DNA from: Triglochin maritima
Lineage: Eukaryota > Streptophyta > Magnoliopsida > Alismatales > Juncaginaceae
Direction: 5' to 3'
Assembly: GCA_963682175.1 (NCBI GenBank)
Contig: CAVMKL010000046.1
Coordinates: 1 to 64,000, forward strand
DNA: 64,000 nt
Of the stretch, positions 21,496-31,098 are shown piece by piece. A program made the translations under genes and the position numbers. A model generated the notes under the pieces. It was not told where the DNA came from. It saw nothing but the letters and a program-made list of their open reading frames with translations, and ran no database searches. The stretch's first letter is position 1; the number at the start of each line of letters is the position of its first letter.

Positions 21496-23691
21496 ATGGG
21501 GGAGCCTCCTCCTTGGCCCCCCTTGGCAGCCACGGCTGCCGGCCGGCCACCCCAGGTCGCCGGCCGGTCCCCCCTCGCCGTCGCCGGCGGGATGCCGCCG
21601 CCGGACAGCCGGAACTCCGGCGAGCAATGGAGAAATGAAGGAAATGAAGAGAAGGAGAAGGAGAAGGAGATGGGAGTCCCCTTGGCAGCCACGGCCGCCG
21701 GCCGGCCACCCCTTGTTGCCGGCCGGTCCCCCCTCGCCGGCTCCCATGGGATGGGGCCGCCGGATCGCCGGAGCTCCGGCGAGCAAGGGAGAAATGATGA
21801 AAATGAAGGGAAAGAGAAGGAGATGGGAGGGCTTTCGAGGCTTGAGGCCGTGCCTCGACATGCCACGACCTTGGGGGCTGGTGGTGAGGCCGGAGGACTC
21901 GCCGGAGCTGAAATTCCAGCAAAGACATGGGCGTCCCTCTTCAACCCCTCCCCTCCCGTAGCCGAGAAGCTTGTTTTCGTGCCACCGGTCATTGAGGGGG
22001 CTGAACGGATTGGCCAATACAAGGTGAAGGACCTTGCGCACCATTGGGATTTGGTTTTGGTTGGGTGCATGGTGGGGTTCCGGCCACACATGCCAACGTT
22101 AGAGCAACACTTGAAGCGCCTATGGAAGGTAAAGGGAGATTTCTCCATCTTCCGACGACAACATGGCTACTTTCTCATCCGTTTCTCTATGATGGAAGAC
22201 ATGAAGATGCCACTTGAGGGAGGTCCATGGACGGTAAGGGGTGCTCCACTTGTTGTTCAACCATGGTCGTGGACCCTCCACATGAAGCAAGAGAAGGTGT
22301 CAAAGCTACCCATTTGGGTGAGGTTGCCGGAGCTTGAGCTGAAGTTTTGGTCACCGGAACTCATCTCCATCATTGCAAGTGTGCTTGGCCGGCCTATCAC
22401 CTTGGATGAGGACACTAAGCGTAGACGAAGGTTAGGGTATGCCCGAGTTTGCATTGAGGTAGATGTCGGGTTTGAGTTTCCAAGCATGGTTAAGATGAGA
22501 GACGAGGAAGGCAATATAGAGGAGGTTAACGTGCACTATGAGTGGAGGCCGAAATCTTGCCCCAAATGCATGTCCTTTGGCCATTCCGGAGAAGCATGTG
22601 GGAGGACAAATGGTCGTCGGGAGTGGCGGGAGGTGAGGAAGGAAAATCCGACGAAACCAGCCATGACAGTAGAGAAACAACGTCCATATGAGGTAGGTAG
22701 GGCGGAGGAGGTGAAGAATGGTGCGGGGGAGGAAGAAAAATACGACGAAATGGTGGTTTTGGACCTCGCCGGAGCTGTCGCCGGAGCTGCCGCCGGCCGG
22801 ACCGTGAGAGGAGGGGGAGAAACGGTCACCTTGGATGAGGAGGAGGAGGAGGCACGTGAGGGCCCATGTGAGGTAGGGGGGACAATTTCTTCCATGGTTG
22901 TTGGAGGAAAAGCAAAAGAAGCCAATGAGGAGATGCCACCTCAAAAGGAGATTGGAGGGGTAGCTTTGGCAGCCTTGGCAGCCACTAAGGAGACGCCACG
23001 TGGTGGGGGGAAGAAGAAAAAGGCTGATTTGCTCTTTAGGGACCACAATGGGGATAAGAATGGAGGAGAAATTCAAATATGTGGGGACCAAGGGCATGTG
23101 TGTGCACAAAAGGACCATGGAAAAGATGGGGACCATGGAGTACATGGGGACCACGAATTTGAAATGTGGAGGGAAGATGGGTTTTCTTTGGGCTCTATCT
23201 TTGAAGGTGAAAACTTATGTGATGGGCCTTCCTATGGGCAAACTCATGGGCTGAAATTGGGGCCAATTGGACCAGTAGGCCCGGTCGTCCAGGTGGAGAA
23301 ATTGCATGGAGACACCAGGAGGGACAAACCTCGCCTATGCTCCCCGCCACCCTCGGTGGATTTAGATGAGATTTCCCCTCAAGTCGGTTTTCAAGGGGTT
23401 CGTGAGGCTGCATTAAAGAAACAACGAGAGAAAATTGGGGAGCAAAGGACACCATTACATGAGGATCTCACACCTAGTGATATTGAGGAGGCAGCGATAT
23501 TTGGCCTGGATCACGCAGAGTATAAACGCTTGAGGGATAAGTTTGCAAACATGGACACAGATTATGAAGATCCGGACGAGCCATGGAGCTATGGTTCGGG
23601 GAATCAAATCGTCAAAGGGTACTTTGATAAAGGCGGAACGAGTCAGAAGAAATCAAGAAAAAAAGAGAAGAGAAGGAAAGGAAAGCACTAA
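21496..23691 (+). CDS. LINE ORF1 protein, DUF4283 plus CCHC zinc knuckle
   Basis: 731 aa from the first ATG (21496); the open frame extends a few codons upstream through non-ATG codons only. The N-terminus is Ala/Pro/Gly/Arg-rich with a two-fold repeat (about residues 10-110). A DUF4283-type region spans about residues 143-330 (TWASLFN, FSIFRRQHGYFLIRF, GGPWTVRG, LPIWVRLPEL). A zinc knuckle CPKCMSFGHSGEAC follows, with C355, C358, H363 and C368 in canonical CX2CX4HX4C spacing. A long acidic/charged linker and SPPPSVDLDEISPQ lead to a basic tail (KKSRKKEKRRKGKH). The expected role is binding of element RNA into a ribonucleoprotein. It extends about 95 residues past the SPPP motif, unlike the ORF1 fragment at 10020-10337, so the two are related but distinct subfamilies. 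Confidence 0.9.
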   Translation: MGEPPPWPPLAATAAGRPPQVAGRSPLAVAGGMPPPDSRNSGEQWRNEGNEEKEKEKEMGVPLAATAAGRPPLVAGRSPLAGSHGMGPPDRRSSGEQGRNDENEGKEKEMGGLSRLEAVPRHATTLGAGGEAGGLAGAEIPAKTWASLFNPSPPVAEKLVFVPPVIEGAERIGQYKVKDLAHHWDLVLVGCMVGFRPHMPTLEQHLKRLWKVKGDFSIFRRQHGYFLIRFSMMEDMKMPLEGGPWTVRGAPLVVQPWSWTLHMKQEKVSKLPIWVRLPELELKFWSPELISIIASVLGRPITLDEDTKRRRRLGYARVCIEVDVGFEFPSMVKMRDEEGNIEEVNVHYEWRPKSCPKCMSFGHSGEACGRTNGRREWREVRKENPTKPAMTVEKQRPYEVGRAEEVKNGAGEEEKYDEMVVLDLAGAVAGAAAGRTVRGGGETVTLDEEEEEAREGPCEVGGTISSMVVGGKAKEANEEMPPQKEIGGVALAALAATKETPRGGGKKKKADLLFRDHNGDKNGGEIQICGDQGHVCAQKDHGKDGDHGVHGDHEFEMWREDGFSLGSIFEGENLCDGPSYGQTHGLKLGPIGPVGPVVQVEKLHGDTRRDKPRLCSPPPSVDLDEISPQVGFQGVREAALKKQREKIGEQRTPLHEDLTPSDIEEAAIFGLDHAEYKRLRDKFANMDTDYEDPDEPWSYGSGNQIVKGYFDKGGTSQKKSRKKEKRRKGKH
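21523..21826 (+). repeat. Two-fold tandem repeat in LINE ORF1, about 155 bp per copy
   Basis: Copy one (about 21523-21674) and copy two (about 21680-21826) both encode PLAATAAGRPPxVAGRSPLA, then PP-DxRxSGEQxRN and a Glu/Lys run ending in KEMG. GC-rich CCGGCCGGCC cores lie in both. The duplication keeps the frame. The copies differ by several residues, so it is not brand new. Confidence 0.8.
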
Positions 23692-23853
23692 GTGCTTATG
23701 TCTACACGTTGTAGGGGTAGGATCTAGGATCTGTTGTTAGATTAGCGCGAGTCGATGTAACATTTAAAACTTCCGCGATACGAACTGCTCAAGCTGGGGC
23801 AGTTCCTAGCACTTCATTGTATGCTTTTTTGCATGTACGTTTATTGAGGCATC

Positions 23854-23904
23854 AATAAATTTAGCGGCTCTGCCGAGACCGCCCTTTTATTTTGCAAAAA
23901 AAAA
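23854..23904 (+). other. 3' end of ORF1-only LINE: AATAAA, hairpin, tail
   Basis: AATAAA is at 23854-23859, then cggc-tct-gccg (23865-23875), a 4-bp stem with a 3-nt loop, then 'cccttttattttgc' and the A run. The layout matches the 3' end of the LINE at 14072-14106 although the flanking 3' UTRs are only loosely similar. Confidence 0.65.
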
Positions 23905-23919
23905 GAGAGAGAGAACGAG
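23905..23919. repeat. Right target-site duplication of the ORF1-only LINE
   Basis: Exact copy of 21381-21395. Satellite sequence resumes in phase at 23920 with 'aagaggagcg'. Confidence 0.88.
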
Positions 23920-23951
23920 AAGAGGAGCGAAGAAGGGAAAGAGGAGAAGAA

Positions 23952-26269
23952 GTCCCCCCTCCTTCTCATCTTCCCTCTCCTCCCATCCTTCCCTTCTTTT
24001 TATCCTCTCTCTTCTTCTCCTTCTCTCCCTCTCGCTCCTCCCTTCCTTCTCTCCTTACCTTATAAGGAGAGAAGGAGAGGGTAAGAGGGAGATAGAGAAC
24101 GAGAAGAGGGAAGAAGAGAGAGGGGAAAAGGGGGGAGAGAGAGAAGAAGAGATAAGGAAGGAGAGAGGAGATAGAAAAGGCAGAGTAGAGAGAGAAGGGT
24201 GAGTGGAGGAGAGGGAGAGAAAAGAGGAGAGAGGGAGAGAGACAAGGAGAAAGGATACGGAGAGAGGGAACGATAGAGAAGGAGAAGAGAAACAGGATAA
24301 GAGGGAGAATGAGAAAAGGAAAAGCGAGAGAATGTGAGAAGAGGAGAGTGAGGGATAAGAGGGTGAGGACAGAACGAAGGTGAGGGGGAGAACAAGGATA
24401 GGAAGAGAAGGAGAAGAGGGAGGAGGAGGAGGAGAGTGGTAGAGAAGAGGAGAAGTGGGAAGAGAGAGAAGAAAAGAGAGAGGGACAGGGAGAGAGAAGA
24501 GAGATGGAGAACGAGAGATAGAGAAGGGAGAGAGAAGGAGGGTGGCGAAAAGAGGACAAGAAGAGCAGAGAGAGGGGAAGCAAGAGGGAGAGTGAACGGG
24601 AGTAGAGAAGAGGAATGAGGGAGAGAGGATAGAGAAGGGAAAGAGAGAGAAAAGGAGAGGGAGGAGAGAGAAGAAGGGGGAGAGAGCGAGAGAAGGAGGA
24701 AGGAGTGGAGAAGAGGGCAATAGGAAGATAGAAAATGAAGGAGAAGAGGGAAGAGGGGAGGGAGAGAAGAAGGGGGAGAGGGAACGAGAGAGGTAGTGAA
24801 GAAGGGGGAGAGGGAAGGAGAGAGGGAAGGAGGAGAGAAGAGGGAGAGAGGATGACAGGGAAGTAGAGGGGAGAGGGAGAAGGGAGAAGAAGAAGAAGAA
24901 GAAGAGAGAAGGATAAGGAGAGAAGAAGGGGAGCGGGATAAGAGTGAGATAGAGATGAGGCAAGGGAGATGAGAGAAAGAGAAGAGGGAAGAGTGAGAGA
25001 GAAGGAGAGTGGTAGAGAAGGAAAGAAAAGAGAGGGGTAGAACGAGAGAGGGAAGGGAGAGAATGGGACGAGGAGAGAGAAGGAGAGAGAAGGAGTGGGA
25101 GAAAAGGAGAAACGAGAGAAGGGAGAGGAGAAGAGGGAGAAGGAGAGAGGAGAGAGAGATAAAGAGAGTGGGATAAGGAGAAGAGGGACAAGGAAAGAGG
25201 GAGAGAAGGAAGAGGGAGAAAGAGATAGAGTAGGTGGGAGAAATGAGAAGGGAGAGAGGAGGAGAAAGATGAGGAGAATGAGAGGGCAGAGAAGAGGGAA
25301 GATGGGAAGAGAGAGAAGAAGAAGAGGGGGAGAGGTAGACAACATAGGAGAAGAGAGAAGGGAGCGAGAGAGAGAAGTATAAAGGCAGAGAAGAGAGAAT
25401 AGGGATAAGGATAACGAGAGAAGAGAGAAGGAGAATAGAAAAGAGGAGGGAGAGAGAGAAGGGAGAGAAGGAGGAGAAGGACAGAGTGGAGGAGAGGGAT
25501 AAGAGGGAGAGAGAAAAGGAGAGGGATAAGAGGGAGATAGAGAAGGAGAAAGAGGAGAGGAAAGAGGAAAGGAGAGAGAAAGAGAGATAAGAAGAGGGAG
25601 AAGGAGAGAGAAGGAAATGGAGAAGAGGAGAGGGAGAGGAGGAGATAGAGAAGGGAAGGTGATAGAAAAAAGTAGAGGGAGAGAAGGAGAAGAGAGGGGG
25701 AACGAGAGGAGATGAAGGGATAAGAGGGGAAAGAGAATAGGAGGGAGAAGGAAAGGAGAGGAAGAGAGGGGAGGGGAGAGAGGAGAAGAGAGAGGGAACG
25801 AGAGGAGACGGAGGGATAAGAGGAGAGAGCGGAGAAGGAGGAGGAAGGAGAGAGAGAGCGGGAGGGAGGGAGAAGGAGAGGACGAGAGGAAAGGAGAGAG
25901 AGGGAGAAGAGGGGAGAGAGAGAAGAAGTAGGAGAGAGGGGGTACAAGAGAGGAGATGAGAGGGAACAAGAGAAAGAGAGGAGGATAGAGAAGGAAAGGA
26001 GGAGAAGAGGGAAGGGGAAGGGAACGAGATTGAGAAGGGAGAGTAGAGATAGTGGAGGAGAGAGGAAACAAGAGAGGAGAAGAGGGATATTTAAGAAAGA
26101 GAAGGGGAGAGGAGGAGAGAAGGGAGAGAGAGAAAGGAGAGTAGAGGGAAGAGAAGAGGATAGGAGGGAGAAGGAGAGAGAGGATAAGGAGAGGGAAGAA
26201 GAGGGAGAGGAGAAGGGAGAGAGAGAGAGAGAACGAGAAGAGGAGCGAAGAAGGGAAAGAGGAGAAGAA
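23952..26269 (+). repeat. Satellite monomer 8, shortest unit
   Basis: 2318 bp. About 115 bp is missing around 24895, where the segment holding 'gcgagggagaag' to 'ggataaaaggggg' has gone. The join lies within a GAA tract, and the lost segment is bounded by 'gaagaag' on both sides in other units, so slippage or recombination between GAA tracts is likely. A 10-bp duplication (ggagagagaa) occurs near 25083. Near 26087 the sequence reads 'gatatttaag' where others read 'gataaatag'. Confidence 0.9.
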
Positions 26270-28680
26270 GTCCCCCCTCCGTCTCATCTTCCCTCTCCTC
26301 CAATCCTTCCCTTCTTTTTATCCTCTCTCTTCTTCTCCTTCTCTCCCTCTCGCTCCTCCCTTCCTTCTCTCCTTACCTTATAAGGAGAGAAGGAGAGGGT
26401 AAGAGGGAGATAGAGAACGAGAAGAGGGAAGAAGAGAGAGGGGAAAAGGGGGGAGAGAGAGAAGAAGAGATAAGGAAGGAGAGAGGAGATAGAGAAGGCA
26501 GAGTAGAGAGAGAAGGGTGAGTGGAGGAGAGGGAGAGAAAAGAGGAGAGAGGGAGAGAGACAAGGAGAAAGGATACGGAGAGAGGGAACGATAGAGAAGG
26601 AGAAGAGAAACAGGATAAGAGGGAGAATGAGAAAAGGAGAAGCGAGAGAATGTGAGAAGAGGAGAGTGAGGGATAAGAGGGTGAGGACAGAACGAAGTTG
26701 AGGGGGAGAACAAGGATAGGAAGAGAAGGAGAAGAGGGAGGAGGAGGAGCAGAGGTAGAGAAGAGGAGAAGTGGGAAGAGAGAGAAGAAAAGAGAGAGGG
26801 AAAGGGAGAGAGAAGAGAGATGGAGAACGAGAGATAGAGAAGGGAGAGAGAAGGAGGGTGGAGAAAAGAGGACAAGAAGAGCAGAGAGAGGGGAAGCAAG
26901 AGGGAGAGTGAACGGGAGTAGAGAAGAGGAATGAGGGAGAGAGGATAGAGAAGGGAAAGAGAGAGAAAAGGAGAGGGAGGAGAGAGAAGAAGCGGGAGAG
27001 AGCGAGAGAAGGAGGAAGGAGTGGAGAAGACGACAATAGGAAGATAGAAAATGAAGGAGAAGAGGGAAGAGGGGAGGGAGAGAAGAAGGGGGAGAGGGAA
27101 CGAGAGAGGTAGTGAAGAAGGGGGAGAGGGAAGGAGAGAGGGAAGGAGGAGAGAAGAGGGAGAGAGGAGGATAGGGAAGTAGAGGGGAGAGGGAGAAGGG
27201 AGAAGAAGAGCGAGGGAGAAGAGAGGGGGTGAAGGAGTGGGGAGAAGGAGAGAGAGGGAGAGCGAGCGAGAGAAGGAGAAGGGAATGAGGAGGATAGAGA
27301 AGGATAAAAGGGGGAGAGAAGAAGAAGAAGAAGAGAGAAGGATAAGGAGAGAAGAAGGGGAGCGGGATAAGAGGGAGATAGAGATGAGGCAAGGGAGATG
27401 AGAGAAAGAGAAGAGGGAAGAGTGAGAGAGAAGGAGAGTGGTAGAGAAGGAGAGAAAAGAGAGGGGTAGAACGAGAGAGAGAAGGGAGAGAATGGGACGA
27501 GGAGAGAGAAGGAGTGGGAGAAAAGGAGAAACGAGAGAAGGGAGAGAAGAAGAGGGAGAAGGAGAGAGGAGAGAGATAAAGAGAGTGGGATAAGGAGAAG
27601 AGGGACAAGGAGAGAGGGAGAGAAGGAAGAGGGAGAAAGGGATAGAGTAGGTGGGAGAAATGAGAAGGGAGAGAGGAGGAGAAAGATGAGGAGAATGAGA
27701 GGCCAGAGAAGAGGGAAGATGGGAAGAGAGAGAAGAAGAAGAGGGGGAGAGGTAGACAACATAGGAGAAGAGAGAAGGGAGCGAGAGAGAAGGATAAAGG
27801 CAGAGAAGAGAGAATAGGTATAAGGATAACGAGAGAAGAGAGAAGGAGAATAGAAAAGAGGAGAGAGAGAGAAGGGAGAGAAGGAGGAGAAGGACAGAGT
27901 GGAGGAGAGGGATAAGAGGGAGAGAGAAAAGGAGAGGGATAAGAGGGAGATAGAGAAGGAGAAAGAGGAGAGGATAGAGGAAAGGAGAGAGAAAGAGAGA
28001 TAAGAAGAGGGAGAAGGAGAGAGAAGGAAATGGAGAAGAGGAGAGGGAGAGGAGGAGATAGAGAAGGGAAGGTGAGAGAAAAAAGTAGAGGGAGAGAAGG
28101 AGAAGAGAGGGGGAACGAGAGGAGATGAAGGGATAAGAGGGGAGAGAGAATAGGAGGGAGAAGGAAAGGAGAGGAAGAGAGGGGAGGGGAGAGAGGAGAA
28201 GAGAGAGGGAACGAGAGGAGACGGAGGGATAAGAGGAGAGAGCGGAGAAGGAGGAGGGAGAGAGAGAGCGGGAGGGAGGGAGAAGGAGAGGACGAGAGGA
28301 AAGGAGAGAGAGGGAGAAGAGGGGAGAGAGAGAAGAAGAAGGAGAGGGGGGGTACAAGAGAGGAGATGAGAGGGAACAAGAGAAAGAGAGGAGGATAGAG
28401 AAGGAAAGGAGGAGAAGAGGGAAGGGGAAGGGAACGAGATTGAGAAGGGTGAGTAGAGATAGTGGAGGAGAGAGGAAACAAGAGAGGAGAAGAGGGATAA
28501 ATAGAAAGAGAAGGGGAGAGGAGGAGAGAAGGGAGAGAGAGAAAGGAGAGTAGAGGGAAGAGAAGAGGATAGGAGGGAGAAGGAGAGAGTGGATAAGGAG
28601 AGGGAAGAAGAGGGAGAGGAGAAGGGAGAGAGAGAGAGAGAGAACGAGAAGAGGAGCGAAGAAGGGAAAGAGGAGAAGAA
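26270..28680 (+). repeat. Satellite monomer 9
   Basis: 2411 bp. It shares 'tcctccaatcc' in the pyrimidine block (near 26297) with monomer 10 only. A private change, 'gcagaggtag', near 26749 replaces the usual 'gagagtggtag'. The GAA tract near 27319 is short. Confidence 0.92.
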
Positions 28681-31098
28681 GTCCCCCCTCCTTCTCATCT
28701 TCCCTCTCCTCCAATCCTTCCCTTCTTTTTATCCTCTCTCTTCTTCTCGTTCTCTCCCTCTCGCTCCTCCCTTCCTTCTCTCCTTACTTTATAAGGAGAG
28801 AAGGAGAGGGTAAGAGGGAGATAGAGAACGAGAAGTGGGAAGAAGAGAGAGGGTAAAAGGGGGGAGAGAGAGAGAAGAAGAGATAAGGAAGGAGAGAGGA
28901 GATAGAGAAGGCAGAGTAGAGAGAGAAGGGAGAGTGGAGGAGAGGGAGAGAAAAGAGGAGAGAGGGAGAGAGACAAGGAGAAAGGATACGGAGAGAGGGA
29001 ACGATAGAGAAGGAGAAGAGAAACAGGATAAGAGGGAGAATGAGAAAAGGAGAAGCGAGAGAATGTGAGAAGAGGAGAGTGAGGGATAAGAGGGTGAGGA
29101 CAGAACGAAGGTGAGGGGGAGAACAAGGATAGGAAGAGAAGGAGAAGAGGGAGGCGGAGGAGGAGAGTGGTAGAGAAGAGGAGAAGTGGGAAGAGAGAAG
29201 AAAAGAGAGAGGGAAAGGGAGAGAGAAGAGATATGGAGAACGAGAGATAGAGAAGGGAGAGAGAAGGAGGGTGGAGAAAAGAGGACAAGAAGAGCAGAGA
29301 GAGGGGAAGCAAGAGGGAGAGTGAACGGGAGTAGAGAAGAGGAATAAGGGAGAGAGTATAGAGAAGGGAAAGAGAGAGAAAAGGAGAGGGAGGAGAGAGA
29401 AGAAGGGGGAGAGAGCGAGAGAAGGAGGAAGGAGTGGAGAAGAGGAGAATAGGAAGATAGAAAATGAAGGAGAAGAGGAAAGAGGGGAGGGAGAGAAGAA
29501 GGGGGAGAGGGAACGAGAGAGGTAGTGAAGAAGGGGGAGAGGGAAGCAGAGAGGGAAGGAGGAGAGAAGAGGGAGAGAGGAGGACAGGGATGTAGAGGGG
29601 AGTGGGAGAAGGGAGAAGAAGAGCGAGGGAGAAGAGAGGGGGTGAAGGAATGGGGAGAAGGAGAGAGAGGGAGAGCGAGCGAGAGAAGGAGAAGGGAAAG
29701 AGGAGGATAGAGAAGGATAAAAGGGGGAGAGAAGAAGAAGAAGAAGAGAGAAGGATAAGGAGAGAAGAAGGGGAGCGCGATAAGAGGGAGATAGAGATGA
29801 GGCAAGGGAGATGAGAGAAAGAGAAGAGGGAAGACTGAGAGAGAAGGAGAGTGGTAGAGAAGGAGAGAAAAGAGAGGGGTAGAACGAGAGAGAGAAGGGA
29901 GAGAATGGGACGAGGAGAGAGAAGGAGTGGGAGAAAAGGAGAAACGAGAGAAGGGAGAGAAGAAGAGGGAGAAGGAGAGAGTAGTGAGAGATAAAGAGAG
30001 TGGGATAAGGAGAAGAGGGACAAGGAGAGAGGGAGAGAAGGAAGAGGGAGAAAGAGATAGAGTAGGTGGGAGAAATGAGAAGGGAGAGAGGAGGAGAAAG
30101 ATGAGGAGAATGAGAGGGCAGAGAAGAGGGAAGATGGGAAGAGAGAGAAGAAGAAGAGGGGGAGAGGTAGACAACATAGGAGAAGAGAGAAGGGAGCGAG
30201 ACAGAGAAGGATAAAGGCAGAGAAGAGAGTATAGGGATAAGGATAACGAGAGAAGAGAGAAGGAGAATAGAAAAGAGGAGAGAGAGAGAAGGGAGAGAAG
30301 GAGGAGAAGGACAGAGTGGAGGAGAGGGATAAGAGGGAGAGAGAAAAGGAGAGGGATAAGAGGGAGATAGAGAAGGAGAAAGAGGAGAGGAAAGAGGAAA
30401 GGAGAGAGAAAGAGAGATAAGAAGAGGGAGAAGGATTGAGAAGGAAATGGAGAAGAGGAGAGGGAGAGGAGGAGATAGAGAAGGGAAGGTGAGAGAAAAA
30501 AGTAGAGGGAGAGAAGGAGAAGAGAGGGGGAACGAGAGGAGATGAAGGGATAAGAGGGGAGAGAGAATAGGAGGGAGAAGGAAAGGAGTGGAAGAGAGGG
30601 GGGGGGGGAGAGAGGAGAAGAGAGAGGGAACGAGAGGAGACGGAGGGATAAGAGGAGAGAGCGGAGAAGGAGGAGGAAGGAGAGAGAGAGCGGGAGGGAG
30701 GGAGAAGGAGAGGACGAGAGGAAAGGAGAGAGAGGGAGAAGAGGGGAGAGAGAGAAGAAGAAGGAGAGAGGGGGTACAAGAGAGGAGATGAGAGGGAACA
30801 AGAGAAAGAGAGGAGGATAGAGAAGGAAAGGAGGAGAAGAGGGAAGGGGAAGGGAACTAGATTGAGAAGGGAGAGTAGAGATAGTGGAGGAGAGAGGAAA
30901 CAAGAGAGGAGAAGAGGGATAAATAGAAAGAGAAGGGGAGAGGAGGAGAGAAGGGAGAGAGAGAAAGGAGAGTAGAGGGAAGAGAAGAGGATAGGAGGGA
31001 GAAGGAGAGAGAGGATAAGGAGAGGGAAGAAGAGGGAGAGGAGAAGGGAGAGAGAGAGAGAACGAGAAGAGGAGCGAAGAAGGGAAAGAGGAGAAGAA
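28681..31098 (+). repeat. Satellite monomer 10
   Basis: 2418 bp. It has the 'ccaatcc' variant of monomer 9, 'cttctcgttc' in the pyrimidine block, and 'ctttataagg' at the switch, which breaks the CCTTATAAGG palindrome. An 11-G run lies at 30598-30608 where other units read 'ggggagggg'. Confidence 0.92.

Larger units (their letters stand above)
21396..23904 (+). mobile_element. LINE-derived element with complete ORF1 and no ORF2
   Basis: This 2.5-kb insertion has a target-site duplication, a short GA-rich 5' leader, a full ORF1, a 3' UTR of about 200 bp with AATAAA at 23854-23859, a terminal hairpin and a nine-A tail (23896-23904). No reverse transcriptase or endonuclease sequence follows ORF1: the stop at 23691 leads directly into the 3' UTR. 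It is therefore a non-autonomous element that must have been copied by an ORF2 protein supplied in trans. The open ORF1 and exact duplication suggest recent insertion. Confidence 0.9.

Noticed and set aside
19026..22148. A 1040-codon minus-strand frame spanning satellite and the LINE 5' region
   Set aside because: It is the antisense of the LINE ORF1 joined to satellite pyrimidine sequence across an insertion junction.
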